Of a DNA stretch of 21,062 bases, positions 13,322 to 20,410 are shown piece after piece (within the stretch, counting starts at the first letter, position 1; each line of letters begins with the position of its first letter). Below the pieces are notes generated by a model that was given only the letters and a program-made list of their open reading frames with translations, was not told the DNA's origin and made no database searches. This DNA is from JBBTWV01 sp038062615 (lineage in GTDB: Bacteria > Patescibacteriota > Gracilibacteria > UBA1369 > UM-FILTER-53-11): contig JBBTWV010000020.1 of assembly GCA_038062615.1 (NCBI GenBank), forward strand, positions 1 through 21,062, given 5' to 3'. The translations under genes and the position numbers were made by a program.

Positions 13322-14680
13322 ATGAAGATGATACCTATCCAAAAAATTCGATTTGTTCTTTTGTGGACACTTTTGGCACTGGCGCCGTTTCATGCGTTTT
13401 TCATTACTTGGATGAAAAGTCTCTTGGGCAGTGGCTATTTTGTAACTCTCTTAAGCGCTTGGAGAGAAGGCATCGTTGTTTTAATTGGGGGTCTGATCTT
13501 ATTAGAGGTTGCGCCCCTTGGGCGCATTAATTTCTTAGCCTCGCCTCGACGGCTCGGCCTGGAATATAAAAAGATTCACAGAAAACTTGACCTCCTGGAT
13601 TTTTTGATTTTAGGCTATGGCGTTTTAGGCCTTCTCTGGCTTCCATTTCAATGGAAGGCTCCCCTGCCTTGGCTCTTTGGCGTGCGATTTGATATTTTTC
13701 CCTTTCTTTTATTACTCCTCGTCCGGCATACCAGCTGGCAAAGTCCAGATAAGCTTTTCAAGATCGCTTTAATAAGTGGAGGTATCACTGTGATTTTTGG
13801 GCTTTTGCATGCACTGGTCCTGCCACAGGATTTTTTGATGAACTTTGGCTATTCCAACCAACAAGGCCCCTACCAACCGCAGTTAGCTATTTCGGGATGC
13901 CAATATTTGGAACATACGAGTTCGGTGTGTCGGGCAACTTCCACTTTTAGCAGCCCTATGCGATTTGCTTCATACTTACTCTTATTGGCTGGGTTGGTGC
14001 TACCCTTTTTAAAAGGTTGCGCCCCCTGGGCGCATTCAGCCAGTAGCCTCGCTGCGGCTCGGCCTGGGTGGTGGATTTTTTTCGCCGCGATTTTTGCCAA
14101 CATCTTTTTGACCTACTCGCGAGCAGCCTGGATTGGAAGTATCGTTTTCTTAGTTCTTGCAGGAGGATTCTTCTTCCGAGACGCTATAATCAAACATAAA
14201 AAAAAGGTGATGAGTGGCCTTGGAATTTTGCTGATTCTTGGCCTACTGGGATTTGGGATGCTTCAACAAAGTCCAAAATATCGCGATTTTGTGAAGATCG
14301 CCGTTTGGAGAAACTCATCAACAAGCGAACATCTCCAGCATTTAAAAGAAAGCGCAAAGCTTTTACAGGAACATCCCTGGGGAATTGGCCTGGGAACAGC
14401 CGGTCCAGCATCTTTGAGATTTGAAAAATTAGTGACCGAAAACTGGTATCTGCAAATAGCGGTGGAGATGGGGATTCCCGGACTCGTGCTCTTTCTGGGA
14501 ATTTTAATAGCGCTCTTTTATGCCTTACTGAAATCCAAATCAGAAATAAGTTTTGGGCTTTTTTGTAGTTTGGCAGGAATTGGTGCCGCGGCCATGTTCC
14601 TTCATTTTTTTGAAGAGACCAGTATGATTCTTACGCTGATGGCGTTGGCGGGAATATCAACATCTCATCGGCAATCTTAG
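13322..14680 (+). CDS. O-antigen ligase / polymerase-like membrane protein
   Basis: A polytopic membrane protein (452 aa, about 10-12 hydrophobic segments) of the Wzy/WaaL O-antigen ligase type, which polymerises or transfers lipid-linked glycans outside the membrane. Supporting marks are a large external loop before LTYSRAAWIGSIVF (the conserved SR.A/G motif), HPWGIGLGTAG and NWYLQIAVEMGIPGLVLF near the C-terminus. All are typical of the family. Two family A repeats are inserted in frame, at residues 62-80 and 232-248. They are read in different frames of the repeat and fall in predicted loops. Its last six codons lie in the 51-bp direct repeat shared with the murG 3' end. Start may be 13322 or 13328. 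Confidence 0.8.
   Translation: MKMIPIQKIRFVLLWTLLALAPFHAFFITWMKSLLGSGYFVTLLSAWREGIVVLIGGLILLEVAPLGRINFLASPRRLGLEYKKIHRKLDLLDFLILGYGVLGLLWLPFQWKAPLPWLFGVRFDIFPFLLLLLVRHTSWQSPDKLFKIALISGGITVIFGLLHALVLPQDFLMNFGYSNQQGPYQPQLAISGCQYLEHTSSVCRATSTFSSPMRFASYLLLLAGLVLPFLKGCAPWAHSASSLAAARPGWWIFFAAIFANIFLTYSRAAWIGSIVFLVLAGGFFFRDAIIKHKKKVMSGLGILLILGLLGFGMLQQSPKYRDFVKIAVWRNSSTSEHLQHLKESAKLLQEHPWGIGLGTAGPASLRFEKLVTENWYLQIAVEMGIPGLVLFLGILIALFYALLKSKSEISFGLFCSLAGIGAAAMFLHFFEETSMILTLMALAGISTSHRQS
13507..13560 (+). repeat. family A repeat, copy 4 (inside the ligase gene)
   Basis: A perfect GCGCCC-cttg-GGCGC-type hairpin is followed by ATTAATT and TTAGCCTCGCCTCGACGGC, ending CTCGGCCT. It encodes APLGRINFLASPRRLGL in the ligase. 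Confidence 0.8.
14015..14065 (+). repeat. family A repeat, copy 5 (inside the ligase gene)
   Basis: The GCGCCC/GGGCGC hairpin is followed by AGCCTCGCTGCGGCTCGGCC. It is read in a different frame from copy 4, encoding GCAPWAHSASSLAAARPG. Confidence 0.8.
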
Positions 14681-14712
14681 CGGCGGCGTTGAGGTAGGTG
14701 TGGCTTGCTTTG
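14631..14712 (-). pseudogene. murG 3'-end remnant
   Basis: Bases 14662-14712 match 15780-15830, the 3' end of murG, at 48 of 51 positions. Read on the minus strand the frame gives KASHTYLNAAAKIADEMLIF, against KTSHTYLNAAARIADEILIF in intact murG, then a stop at 14631-14633. It overlaps the ligase 3' end antisense. It marks the left edge of a cassette reaching to 15780. Confidence 0.75.
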
Positions 14713-14723
14713 GCGAGAGGAGA

Positions 14724-14752
14724 TTTAACTATCGAAATGAAAATTGTATACT
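14724..14752 (+). promoter_or_regulatory. promoter of the cassette genes
   Basis: TTTAAC (14724-14729) and TATACT (14747-14752) are separated by 17 bases, giving a leader of about 41 bases to the ATG at 14800. Confidence 0.45.
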
Positions 14753-14799
14753 GATACCGTTCGCAAGAACCTGTGTTCTAGGCATGAGCCACAAATATT

Positions 14800-15117
14800 A
14801 TGTCATCACCCAAAAACGCCACAGAGACTTCAGGCAAAAGGCCTCAAGTTCCCACTGACATTCAAATTGGCGACTTTGTTGTAGCACGATTTAAGAGTTC
14901 GTCTTGGGCAGACTATCTTCCTTGGGAAGACTGGCATCACGTCGGAATGATATCGCAGCTTGAACCACTAAAAATCATCGAAGTCAGTGGCATCCTTTTA
15001 CAAAAGAAGGATAAAAAAATGAACAAAGAAGAAGTTCGTGAAGGAGTCGTCGAGTATGAAATGGATAATAAACGAACTATTATCCTCTCTTATGGAAAAA
15101 AGAAGCATGATACCTAA
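14800..15117 (+). CDS. truncated papain-like (YiiX/NlpC-type) domain protein
   Basis: This 105-aa protein resembles the first half of permuted papain-like amidases: IQIGDFVVARFK (21-32) and the His motif WHHVGMIS (45-52), followed by KIIEVSG. The family then needs a catalytic cysteine, but this protein contains no cysteine at all, so it is either a truncated inactive remnant or a binding domain. The frame continues to a lysine-rich tail. It overlaps the start of the C39-like gene by 11 bases, so the two are probably translated together. It lies inside the cassette bounded by murG-derived repeats. The family call is tentative, based on a short motif. Confidence 0.5.
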   Translation: MSSPKNATETSGKRPQVPTDIQIGDFVVARFKSSSWADYLPWEDWHHVGMISQLEPLKIIEVSGILLQKKDKKMNKEEVREGVVEYEMDNKRTIILSYGKKKHDT

Positions 15118-15760
15118 AAATAAAAAAATTTTGGTAGGGTTGATAATTTTACTTGTGGTCGTTGGTGGAATAATCATTCGCAGCAATAAACCTTCAATTG
15201 ATCAAAGTATTATAAAAGAAAGTGCCTTTATTCCATATCCACCGCAATACAACTACCGCCAGACAAAAAATGATTGCGGCCCCTTTAATGTTGCTGCTGT
15301 CGTCAGAGCATTAAAAAAACAGGATTTTGATTCAAGGTCCTTTGTAAAGAAAATTGGCTGGCGCCTGCTGAACAATTACACTCTTCCATGGGGGCTTGAA
15401 AATCAACTGGAGGAAAACGGAATAAAAATTGAGAAACCGCGTTTCGACTTATTAACGGATGGTGAAAAAATCGTGCTGGTGCGGCAACATCTTTCTCTTG
15501 GAAAACCCATTATCATGCTCGGAGAACAGGATAATTATCAACACTACCTCACACTTTTAGGCTTTAATGCGGCCGCGGATGAATACTACGTGTACAACAG
15601 TCTTCAAACCGTCCTGTCTGAAGATAGGAACATGACAACGGACAAAAATGGCTCTTTTCCAGGCAATACGACTCTAAATTCTGATGAGTTGCTCGCTTTC
15701 TGGAGCAGGGGTGGCATGTACGGACTCTGGAAATGGTACGGACTGGTCGGCAGTTTATAG
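15107..15760 (+). CDS. membrane-anchored C39-like peptidase family protein
   Basis: A 217-aa protein with one N-terminal membrane segment (about 8-25), then an extracytoplasmic C39-like papain fold. The catalytic Cys57 lies in NDCGPFNVAAVVRAL, His146 in QHYLTLLGF, and a possible third residue Asn164 in YVYNS. C39-like proteins outside ABC transporters cleave peptides or bind them; the target here is unknown. I chose ATG 15107, which overlaps the preceding gene by 11 bases; ATG 15092 is in frame and also possible. Its stop overlaps the murG stop on the other strand. The cassette position suggests it arrived together with the truncated papain-like gene. Confidence 0.7.
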   Translation: MIPKNKKILVGLIILLVVVGGIIIRSNKPSIDQSIIKESAFIPYPPQYNYRQTKNDCGPFNVAAVVRALKKQDFDSRSFVKKIGWRLLNNYTLPWGLENQLEENGIKIEKPRFDLLTDGEKIVLVRQHLSLGKPIIMLGEQDNYQHYLTLLGFNAAADEYYVYNSLQTVLSEDRNMTTDKNGSFPGNTTLNSDELLAFWSRGGMYGLWKWYGLVGSL

Positions 15761-16864
15761 AATAGGCCCAAAAATAAGGATCTCATCGGCAATCCTAGCG
15801 GCGGCGTTGAGATAGGTGTGGCTTGTTTTGTGGCGCACCAGTTTTTTGTTGAGCAACTCTAAAATAGTAGCTTGGAGTTTTTTTGGCGTGAGGCTTTCTT
15901 GGCGGAGCACCTGCGCCCAACCGTGCCGCGCAAAAATTTCGGCATTTTCAATTTGATCGCCGCGGCTGGCCCATTTGGGAAGTGGAACAAGCAAAAGCGG
16001 CTTACCCAAAGCAAGACCCTCAAAAATGCTGCCGCTGCCTGCACGGGTTACAATGACATCCGCGATGGCGTAAACATCAGGGAGTTCTTTATTTAAAAAT
16101 GAAAAATTTCGATAATGAGATTGCTTCGTCGCTCCGGCTCCTCGCAATGACATAACTGAATTCTCCCCCGTTACATGCACCACCTGCACTTCTTTTAACA
16201 ACTTCGGTAACGCCTCCAGCACCACCTTATTCAAGCTTCGCGCGCCGCTGGATCCACCCATAATAAGCACCACGGGTTTGTGTGAAGAAAATCCAGTGAG
16301 CTTATATCCTTCAGCTTTATCTCCCTTTAAAATCTCGCTGCGAATGGGGTTCCCCACTACTCCTACATTTTTGTACTTCGCAAAAAACGGCCGGCTTTCT
16401 TCAAACGAGAGCCAGATTTTTTGGGCAAAGCGACTGGCAATTTTGGTAGAAAGTCCCGGCGTAGAGTCCGACTCATGAAGCCAAATAGGGATTTTTAGAA
16501 GCCTTGCCGCCAAAACTACCGGCACACTCACATATCCACCTTTAGAAAAAACCAAATCCGGCTTAAGTCGCTTAAGGATGCGGAAAGACTCAACCACCCC
16601 AACGGGAACTTTTAAAACATCAATAATATTTTGGAGCGAAAAATATCGCCGAAGTTTGCCAGTGTGAATTCCGTAAAAAGCAATCCCCTCTTCTTTGGTG
16701 ATTTTTTCTTCCACCCCATTTTTTTCACCAATATAAAATACATCAATCCCCGAGTCAGATTTTATGATTCTTGACTCATGATTCTTGCTTCTCAACTCGT
16801 TAATAACGGCGATGTTGGGCAGCACGTGTCCGCCCGTCCCGCCGCCGGTAAACGCTATTCGCAT
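15755..16864 (-). CDS. murG: MurG, lipid II synthesis
   Basis: MurG transfers GlcNAc from UDP-GlcNAc to lipid I at the inner membrane face, giving lipid II. At 369 aa it is close to the family norm of about 355. Motifs are FTGGGTGGHVLPN (5-17), WLHESDSTPG (128-137, usually HEQN..PG), GGSSGARSLN (203-212), and TRAGSGSIFEGLALGKPLLLVPLP (read in parts, 273-296). Two repeat-derived insertions are present: residues about 27-38 (KNHESRIIK) and 236-250 (VMSLRGAGATKQSHY). The start MRIAFTGGG at 16864 overlaps ftsW by 65 bases; the frame extends upstream, but that segment has no family match. The 3' end is duplicated at 14662-14712. Confidence 0.95.
   Translation of the reverse strand: MRIAFTGGGTGGHVLPNIAVINELRSKNHESRIIKSDSGIDVFYIGEKNGVEEKITKEEGIAFYGIHTGKLRRYFSLQNIIDVLKVPVGVVESFRILKRLKPDLVFSKGGYVSVPVVLAARLLKIPIWLHESDSTPGLSTKIASRFAQKIWLSFEESRPFFAKYKNVGVVGNPIRSEILKGDKAEGYKLTGFSSHKPVVLIMGGSSGARSLNKVVLEALPKLLKEVQVVHVTGENSVMSLRGAGATKQSHYRNFSFLNKELPDVYAIADVIVTRAGSGSIFEGLALGKPLLLVPLPKWASRGDQIENAEIFARHGWAQVLRQESLTPKKLQATILELLNKKLVRHKTSHTYLNAAARIADEILIFGPIL
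16117..16151. repeat. ATTGCTTCGTCGCTC-type repeat inside murG
   Basis: A stretch with ATTGCTTCGTCGCTCCGGCT and ending CTCGCAATGAC. It is a dispersed repeat known in many genomes, recognisable by the encoded peptide LRGAGATKQSH. Here it is read on the minus strand as murG residues 238-249. Confidence 0.7.
16764..16793. repeat. 14-base periodic repeat inside murG
   Basis: ATGATTCTTG occurs at 16764-16773 and 16778-16787, a 14-base period, and encodes NHESRI on the minus strand. A related copy with the same period lies in aroE at 20906-20935. Confidence 0.6.
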
Positions 16865-18044
16865 AATAAGGGGTGGTAGTTTTAGAAATCTGAAGTAAGA
16901 CTCCAACGCCGGCAAGAGTGGCCAACATGGAGGTGCCGCCATAACTTACAAAAGGCAAAGTGATGCCGGTAACAGGCAGCATACCGGTATTCACGCCAAT
17001 ATTGATGAACGCCTGAATAGTAAGCCACATGGTGACGCCCGTCGCAATGAGCATGGTAAACCGATCAGGGGCAAAGTGTGCAATCATGAGCCCACGATAC
17101 GCAATAAGGCTGTACGCCAAAACAATGAGCATGATGCGTAAAAAACCGAGCTCTTCAGCAGAGGCCGCAAAAATAAAATCATCCGTGGCTTGCGGAAGCC
17201 AGTAGGATTTTTGAATTCCCTGCGTGAGACCTTTGCCAAAAAATCCTCCCGAGCCAACCGCAATTTTAGACTGCTCCGTTTGCCAGCAGTAGTTGCGACG
17301 TGCCTCGCCCTCGCGTGGCGTGGGTTGGCAGTTTTCGGTTGTGGGGCTTATAAAAGCGCCGAAGCGATGCCGAAGATAACCCACATTCGGGATAATAAGA
17401 AGGGTGACCAAAAATACGGCAAGCAAGCCCAGCGCCAAATGCCGAATGCGTGCACCCGCGGCAAAATAAATCGAAGTGGCAATGGTGGCAAACACCAACG
17501 TAGAGCCAAAATCCGGCTGGAGAATAACGGGGAAGATCACCAGCGCCACCACCACGCAGAATGAAAGAAAGCCATTGCGAAAATCGGTAATGTCGCGCGC
17601 CTTACGCTCCATCCATGTGGCCAAGTAAAAAATCAAAACGATTTTTGCCATCTCCACCGGCTGAAAAGAGGTGTTGGCAAAAATGAGCCACGCGCGTGCC
17701 GTCGTGTTAGCCGTGGAGCCAACAATCAAAACACCCACCAGCATCAAAAGCATAAAGATAAAAAGCGGAACGGCAACTTTTTTCCAAAATTTTAAGGGAA
17801 TTTTAAAGAAAATATAAAGCGCTAAAAGCCCAACGCCAATACGAATAACGTGACGGCGGAGCAAGAAAAAACAGTCTATGCCATCTTCGCCGCAGCTGGG
17901 AAAAAGTATTCCCGCACCCTTGGTGAGCGAAATACTTTTGGGTACTCCAATGCTCGTCATCATAATGATGCTAAAAACGAGCAATACAAAAACGGTGAGA
18001 AGCAAAACCATGTCAACGCGGCCAGTGCGAGAATCGGAATACAC
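16800..18044 (-). CDS. ftsW: FtsW, septal peptidoglycan polymerase
   Basis: A SEDS-family glycosyltransferase that polymerises lipid II at the septum with its cognate PBP. At 414 aa with about ten membrane segments it has typical size. Motifs are TARAWLIF (after GSTANT), LQPDFGSTLVF, IAVGSGGFFGKGLTQG, SYWLPQATDDFIFAASAEELGF (read in parts) and MLPVTGITLPFVSYGG. The external loop contains NCQPTPREGEARRNYCW, which is longer and more charged than usual and may be repeat-derived. The start is GTG at 18044; an ATG at codon 12 is also possible. It overlaps murG by 65 bases, so the two genes form one unit. RodA is an alternative, but murG linkage favours FtsW. Confidence 0.9.
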   Translation of the reverse strand: MYSDSRTGRVDMVLLLTVFVLLVFSIIMMTSIGVPKSISLTKGAGILFPSCGEDGIDCFFLLRRHVIRIGVGLLALYIFFKIPLKFWKKVAVPLFIFMLLMLVGVLIVGSTANTTARAWLIFANTSFQPVEMAKIVLIFYLATWMERKARDITDFRNGFLSFCVVVALVIFPVILQPDFGSTLVFATIATSIYFAAGARIRHLALGLLAVFLVTLLIIPNVGYLRHRFGAFISPTTENCQPTPREGEARRNYCWQTEQSKIAVGSGGFFGKGLTQGIQKSYWLPQATDDFIFAASAEELGFLRIMLIVLAYSLIAYRGLMIAHFAPDRFTMLIATGVTMWLTIQAFINIGVNTGMLPVTGITLPFVSYGGTSMLATLAGVGVLLQISKTTTPYYANSVYRRRDGRTRAAQHRRY

Positions 18045-18079
18045 GGAAGAAGAATAGATGTTTTTAAGAGGTTCCGAAA

Positions 18080-18114
18080 GTAGCTTGCTTGCCTGCCGGC
18101 AGGCAGGTAGCTTG
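18080..18114. repeat. palindrome with flanking direct repeats
   Basis: A perfect 14-base palindrome GCCTGCCGGCAGGC (18091-18104) sits between two identical 8-base direct repeats GTAGCTTG (18080-18087 and 18107-18114). It lies in the intergenic region between ftsW and lspA. This looks like a small inserted element with a target duplication. Confidence 0.65.
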
Positions 18115-18125
18115 TAGCATAGAAA

Positions 18126-18599
18126 ATGAGCTTTTCAAAAAATATCTTTTGGATGGTGGCTGGCGTCGGACTACTGCTCCTAGATTTATTAAGCAAGTGG
18201 CTAGCCCAGGAATATTTCACGGCACCCATTGAAATCTGGCCCGGTGTTTTTAAATTCTCTTTAAGCCACAATACCGGAGTGGCTTTTAGCATTCCGATTC
18301 CAAATGCTTTTATGATTTGGCTGGCGCCGCTCTTGCTAGGAATTTTGATCTACTCTATGTCTCGCGTAATTGATTTTAGATACTCTCACGCCAAGCTGTG
18401 CCTGATGTTTATAATGGCCGGCGGGCTGGGTAACCTTATAAATCGCCTTTGGACCGGCTCCGTCACTGATTTTTTAGATTTTTCGTTTTGGCCAAGCTTT
18501 AACCTAGCGGACTCTTATTTGACACTGGGTGCCTTCCTTTTAATCATATTTTATGGTAAAATAACTCTAAAGAAATCAACTGCCTATGGCTCAAAATAA
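18126..18599 (+). CDS. lspA: lipoprotein signal peptidase
   Basis: LspA cleaves the signal peptide of diacylated prolipoproteins within the membrane. At 157 aa with four hydrophobic segments it is normal size. The family boxes are present: LDLLSKW (19-25), SHNTGVAFS (47-55), GGLGNLINRLWTGSVTDFLD (99-118) with catalytic Asp115, and FNLADSYLTLGA (125-136) with catalytic Asp129. The NTGVAFS box, in place of the common NxGxAFS, keeps the Asn. It is divergent from ftsW across 81 bases that contain an inserted palindrome, and overlaps the following membrane protein gene by 14 bases. Confidence 0.95.
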   Translation: MSFSKNIFWMVAGVGLLLLDLLSKWLAQEYFTAPIEIWPGVFKFSLSHNTGVAFSIPIPNAFMIWLAPLLLGILIYSMSRVIDFRYSHAKLCLMFIMAGGLGNLINRLWTGSVTDFLDFSFWPSFNLADSYLTLGAFLLIIFYGKITLKKSTAYGSK

Positions 18600-19374
18600 T
18601 GAAATTGCAGGGCCTCCCTCGCCTTCCTTCCTCACCCTTGTTTTAAAAACATTTGCAGGACTTGGCGGCGGAATCGCCGGAATGCTCATCCTTCTGCTGA
18701 TTTTCTTGGGTGCTTCCACCATTTTGCAGTCCGCCATTAACCCGGCGGCACTGGGAGTAGAAGAAGCCGGAAAAAATCCTCTCTTCATCTTTGTTTTCAT
18801 GGCGATGATCTTTTTGACCTCGCTGGGATCCAACCTCCTCGGCTCACTCTTCTTTAGTTTTGTGGAACATGAAAAATATTCACGGACTTCCACGGCGATG
18901 TATCAAATTTTCTTTATTAACTTGGTGATTTTTGCGGTAATGGCGCCGATTTATATTTTGATGGATTCGCGCGGACTGCTGGAGCTTACGGGCTTTTTGG
19001 CAGGATTCCATGTGTTACTTACGGCTTTGGCCAGCACGATGATTTTGGAAATTATTGGAAATTTACGGTACGCCTTGGTAGGCGTTTACGGCGTTATTTT
19101 TTCTCTGCTGATTTCAACCGGCGTCATTATGACGCTGTATGAATTTTCCGGACGCAATGCGACGATGGTGCTTTTTGCCACGCTGCCTATCATGTGGACG
19201 ACGCTGGGTTTTGTGACGGTTATTGTGGAGATGTTTTACCGTTGGATGTACACGTTATATGGTTCTGATTTCTTGATGAGCAAAACGGAGTTTGGGAAAG
19301 ATTACGGCGAGCCGGAAGTGGAAGACGCACCGCCGCCACCGGATGTGACGGGATCGGAGTTTTTGAAGCAGTAG
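18586..19374 (+). CDS. hypothetical six-helix membrane protein
   Basis: I do not recognise the family. This 262-aa protein has about six hydrophobic segments (near 27-50, 68-90, 108-126, 133-152, 160-182 and 195-215), with short loops and an acidic proline-rich C-terminal tail (EVEDAPPPPDVTG). There are no charged residues inside the helices that would suggest a transporter mechanism and no catalytic motif. It overlaps lspA by 14 bases and is probably cotranslated. The next gene begins 58 bases on. The arrangement suggests an envelope-related role tied to lipoprotein processing, but only by position. Confidence 0.75.
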   Translation: MAQNNEIAGPPSPSFLTLVLKTFAGLGGGIAGMLILLLIFLGASTILQSAINPAALGVEEAGKNPLFIFVFMAMIFLTSLGSNLLGSLFFSFVEHEKYSRTSTAMYQIFFINLVIFAVMAPIYILMDSRGLLELTGFLAGFHVLLTALASTMILEIIGNLRYALVGVYGVIFSLLISTGVIMTLYEFSGRNATMVLFATLPIMWTTLGFVTVIVEMFYRWMYTLYGSDFLMSKTEFGKDYGEPEVEDAPPPPDVTGSEFLKQ

Positions 19375-19432
19375 AGGCATCATAAATTTTTCATATCAAA
19401 ATTACGTGGGGCGTGAAAGCCGATCTGCATAA

Positions 19433-20077
19433 ATGAACATGTCATCTATGGAAAAAATATCTTCCTCAAAATTCAAACGGATTTGGTACAGCATCCCCGT
19501 CCTCCTCATTGTGGCAAGCTTTGCGGTTTCTTGGGCTGGCGGGTACTTTGTGAGTGAAGAAAAATTGATGAAAAAAGCCCAGGAAGTTATAGAAAGCGCA
19601 GGATACACGGATGTGGAGGTTGTAGAAATTGTAGGGCGTGCAGTAGGACGAACGTGCGGAAAATACGGAGTTGGGAGGCGAAATTATATGCGATGCCCTG
19701 TTACCGCAAAGGCATACGGGAGAGATAAAATGGGCGACAAGTTTGAACTTTCGGTTGCATTTTCTATCTGGCACTATGGTTTGGATATTTCCAGGCAATA
19801 CATTGCTGACCCGGCACCTCCCGCAGACGACGAGGAACAACTTTTACAAGATGTTGGCCAACCGGTGCAGTTGCGCGGTAGAGCACAGGATGTCAAATCC
19901 GGGGCAGTGCTTATTACCCGCAGTACACTTCGGGTGTATGTGGATGGCCTTGATTACTGGCCTGACGGTTTTCTTGCCGAAGAAGTGTTGGTAAGCGGGG
20001 TTCTTCAGTATCGCGAGTTTATTCCGGGAGAAGAGAAACAGTTTGTGATTGAAAATGCCAAATGGGAGAAGGAGTGA
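19433..20077 (+). CDS. hypothetical membrane-anchored extracytoplasmic protein
   Basis: I do not recognise it. A 214-aa protein with one N-terminal membrane segment (about 18-38, IPVLLIVASFAVSWAGGYFV) and then an external domain. Residues 45-70 form an Glu/Val-rich stretch, cysteines at about 75 and 87 could form a disulphide (RTCGKYGVGRRNYMRC), and the second half looks like a small beta-barrel of OB-fold kind (VQLRGRAQDVKSGAVLITRS). No enzyme motif is seen. Three in-frame ATGs (19433, 19439, 19448) are possible starts. It follows the six-helix protein and precedes the HNH-like gene by 12 bases, probably in one transcript. Confidence 0.65.
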   Translation: MNMSSMEKISSSKFKRIWYSIPVLLIVASFAVSWAGGYFVSEEKLMKKAQEVIESAGYTDVEVVEIVGRAVGRTCGKYGVGRRNYMRCPVTAKAYGRDKMGDKFELSVAFSIWHYGLDISRQYIADPAPPADDEEQLLQDVGQPVQLRGRAQDVKSGAVLITRSTLRVYVDGLDYWPDGFLAEEVLVSGVLQYREFIPGEEKQFVIENAKWEKE

Positions 20078-20089
20078 TGCACCAATGGT

Positions 20090-20410
20090 ATGACTGATAA
20101 ACTCGCCATCCTCACGGAGGTTGACGTTGATTTTCTGTGGGACAGTAAGAAAATCTGGGCGTCGCCATTGCCTGTAGAAAGCATGCCGATTGAAAAATTA
20201 CTTTGGCATTTTGAATATCCGTTTTTGGATAAAGAATGTTCAATTCCCAATTGTTCCAAAAAAGCTGAAGCTATTCATCACACCCAGCGTTTTGCTTTAA
20301 GCCATTCGCATGATCCACGTTTTCTTGCTCCTCTCTGTAAAAGCCATCACATTATTGCGCATTCCATAGATCTAAAGTTTCATAAATCCAGGCTTGCGGC
20401 CAGTCCATAA
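20090..20410 (+). CDS. small HNH-like zinc-binding protein
   Basis: A 106-aa protein whose second half has an HNH/beta-beta-alpha metal layout: Cys50-x4-Cys55, the His63-His64 pair in AEAIHHTQRF, and Cys83-x2-His86 in LCKSHHIIAH. This is the pattern of HNH nucleases, in which the HH pair provides the catalytic His, but it may instead be a structural zinc finger. The N-terminal half (1-48) is unrecognised. It follows the previous gene by 12 bases. Its last 13 codons (KFHKSRLAASP and stop) overlap the 3' end of aroE on the opposite strand by 39 bases. Confidence 0.6.
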   Translation: MTDKLAILTEVDVDFLWDSKKIWASPLPVESMPIEKLLWHFEYPFLDKECSIPNCSKKAEAIHHTQRFALSHSHDPRFLAPLCKSHHIIAHSIDLKFHKSRLAASP

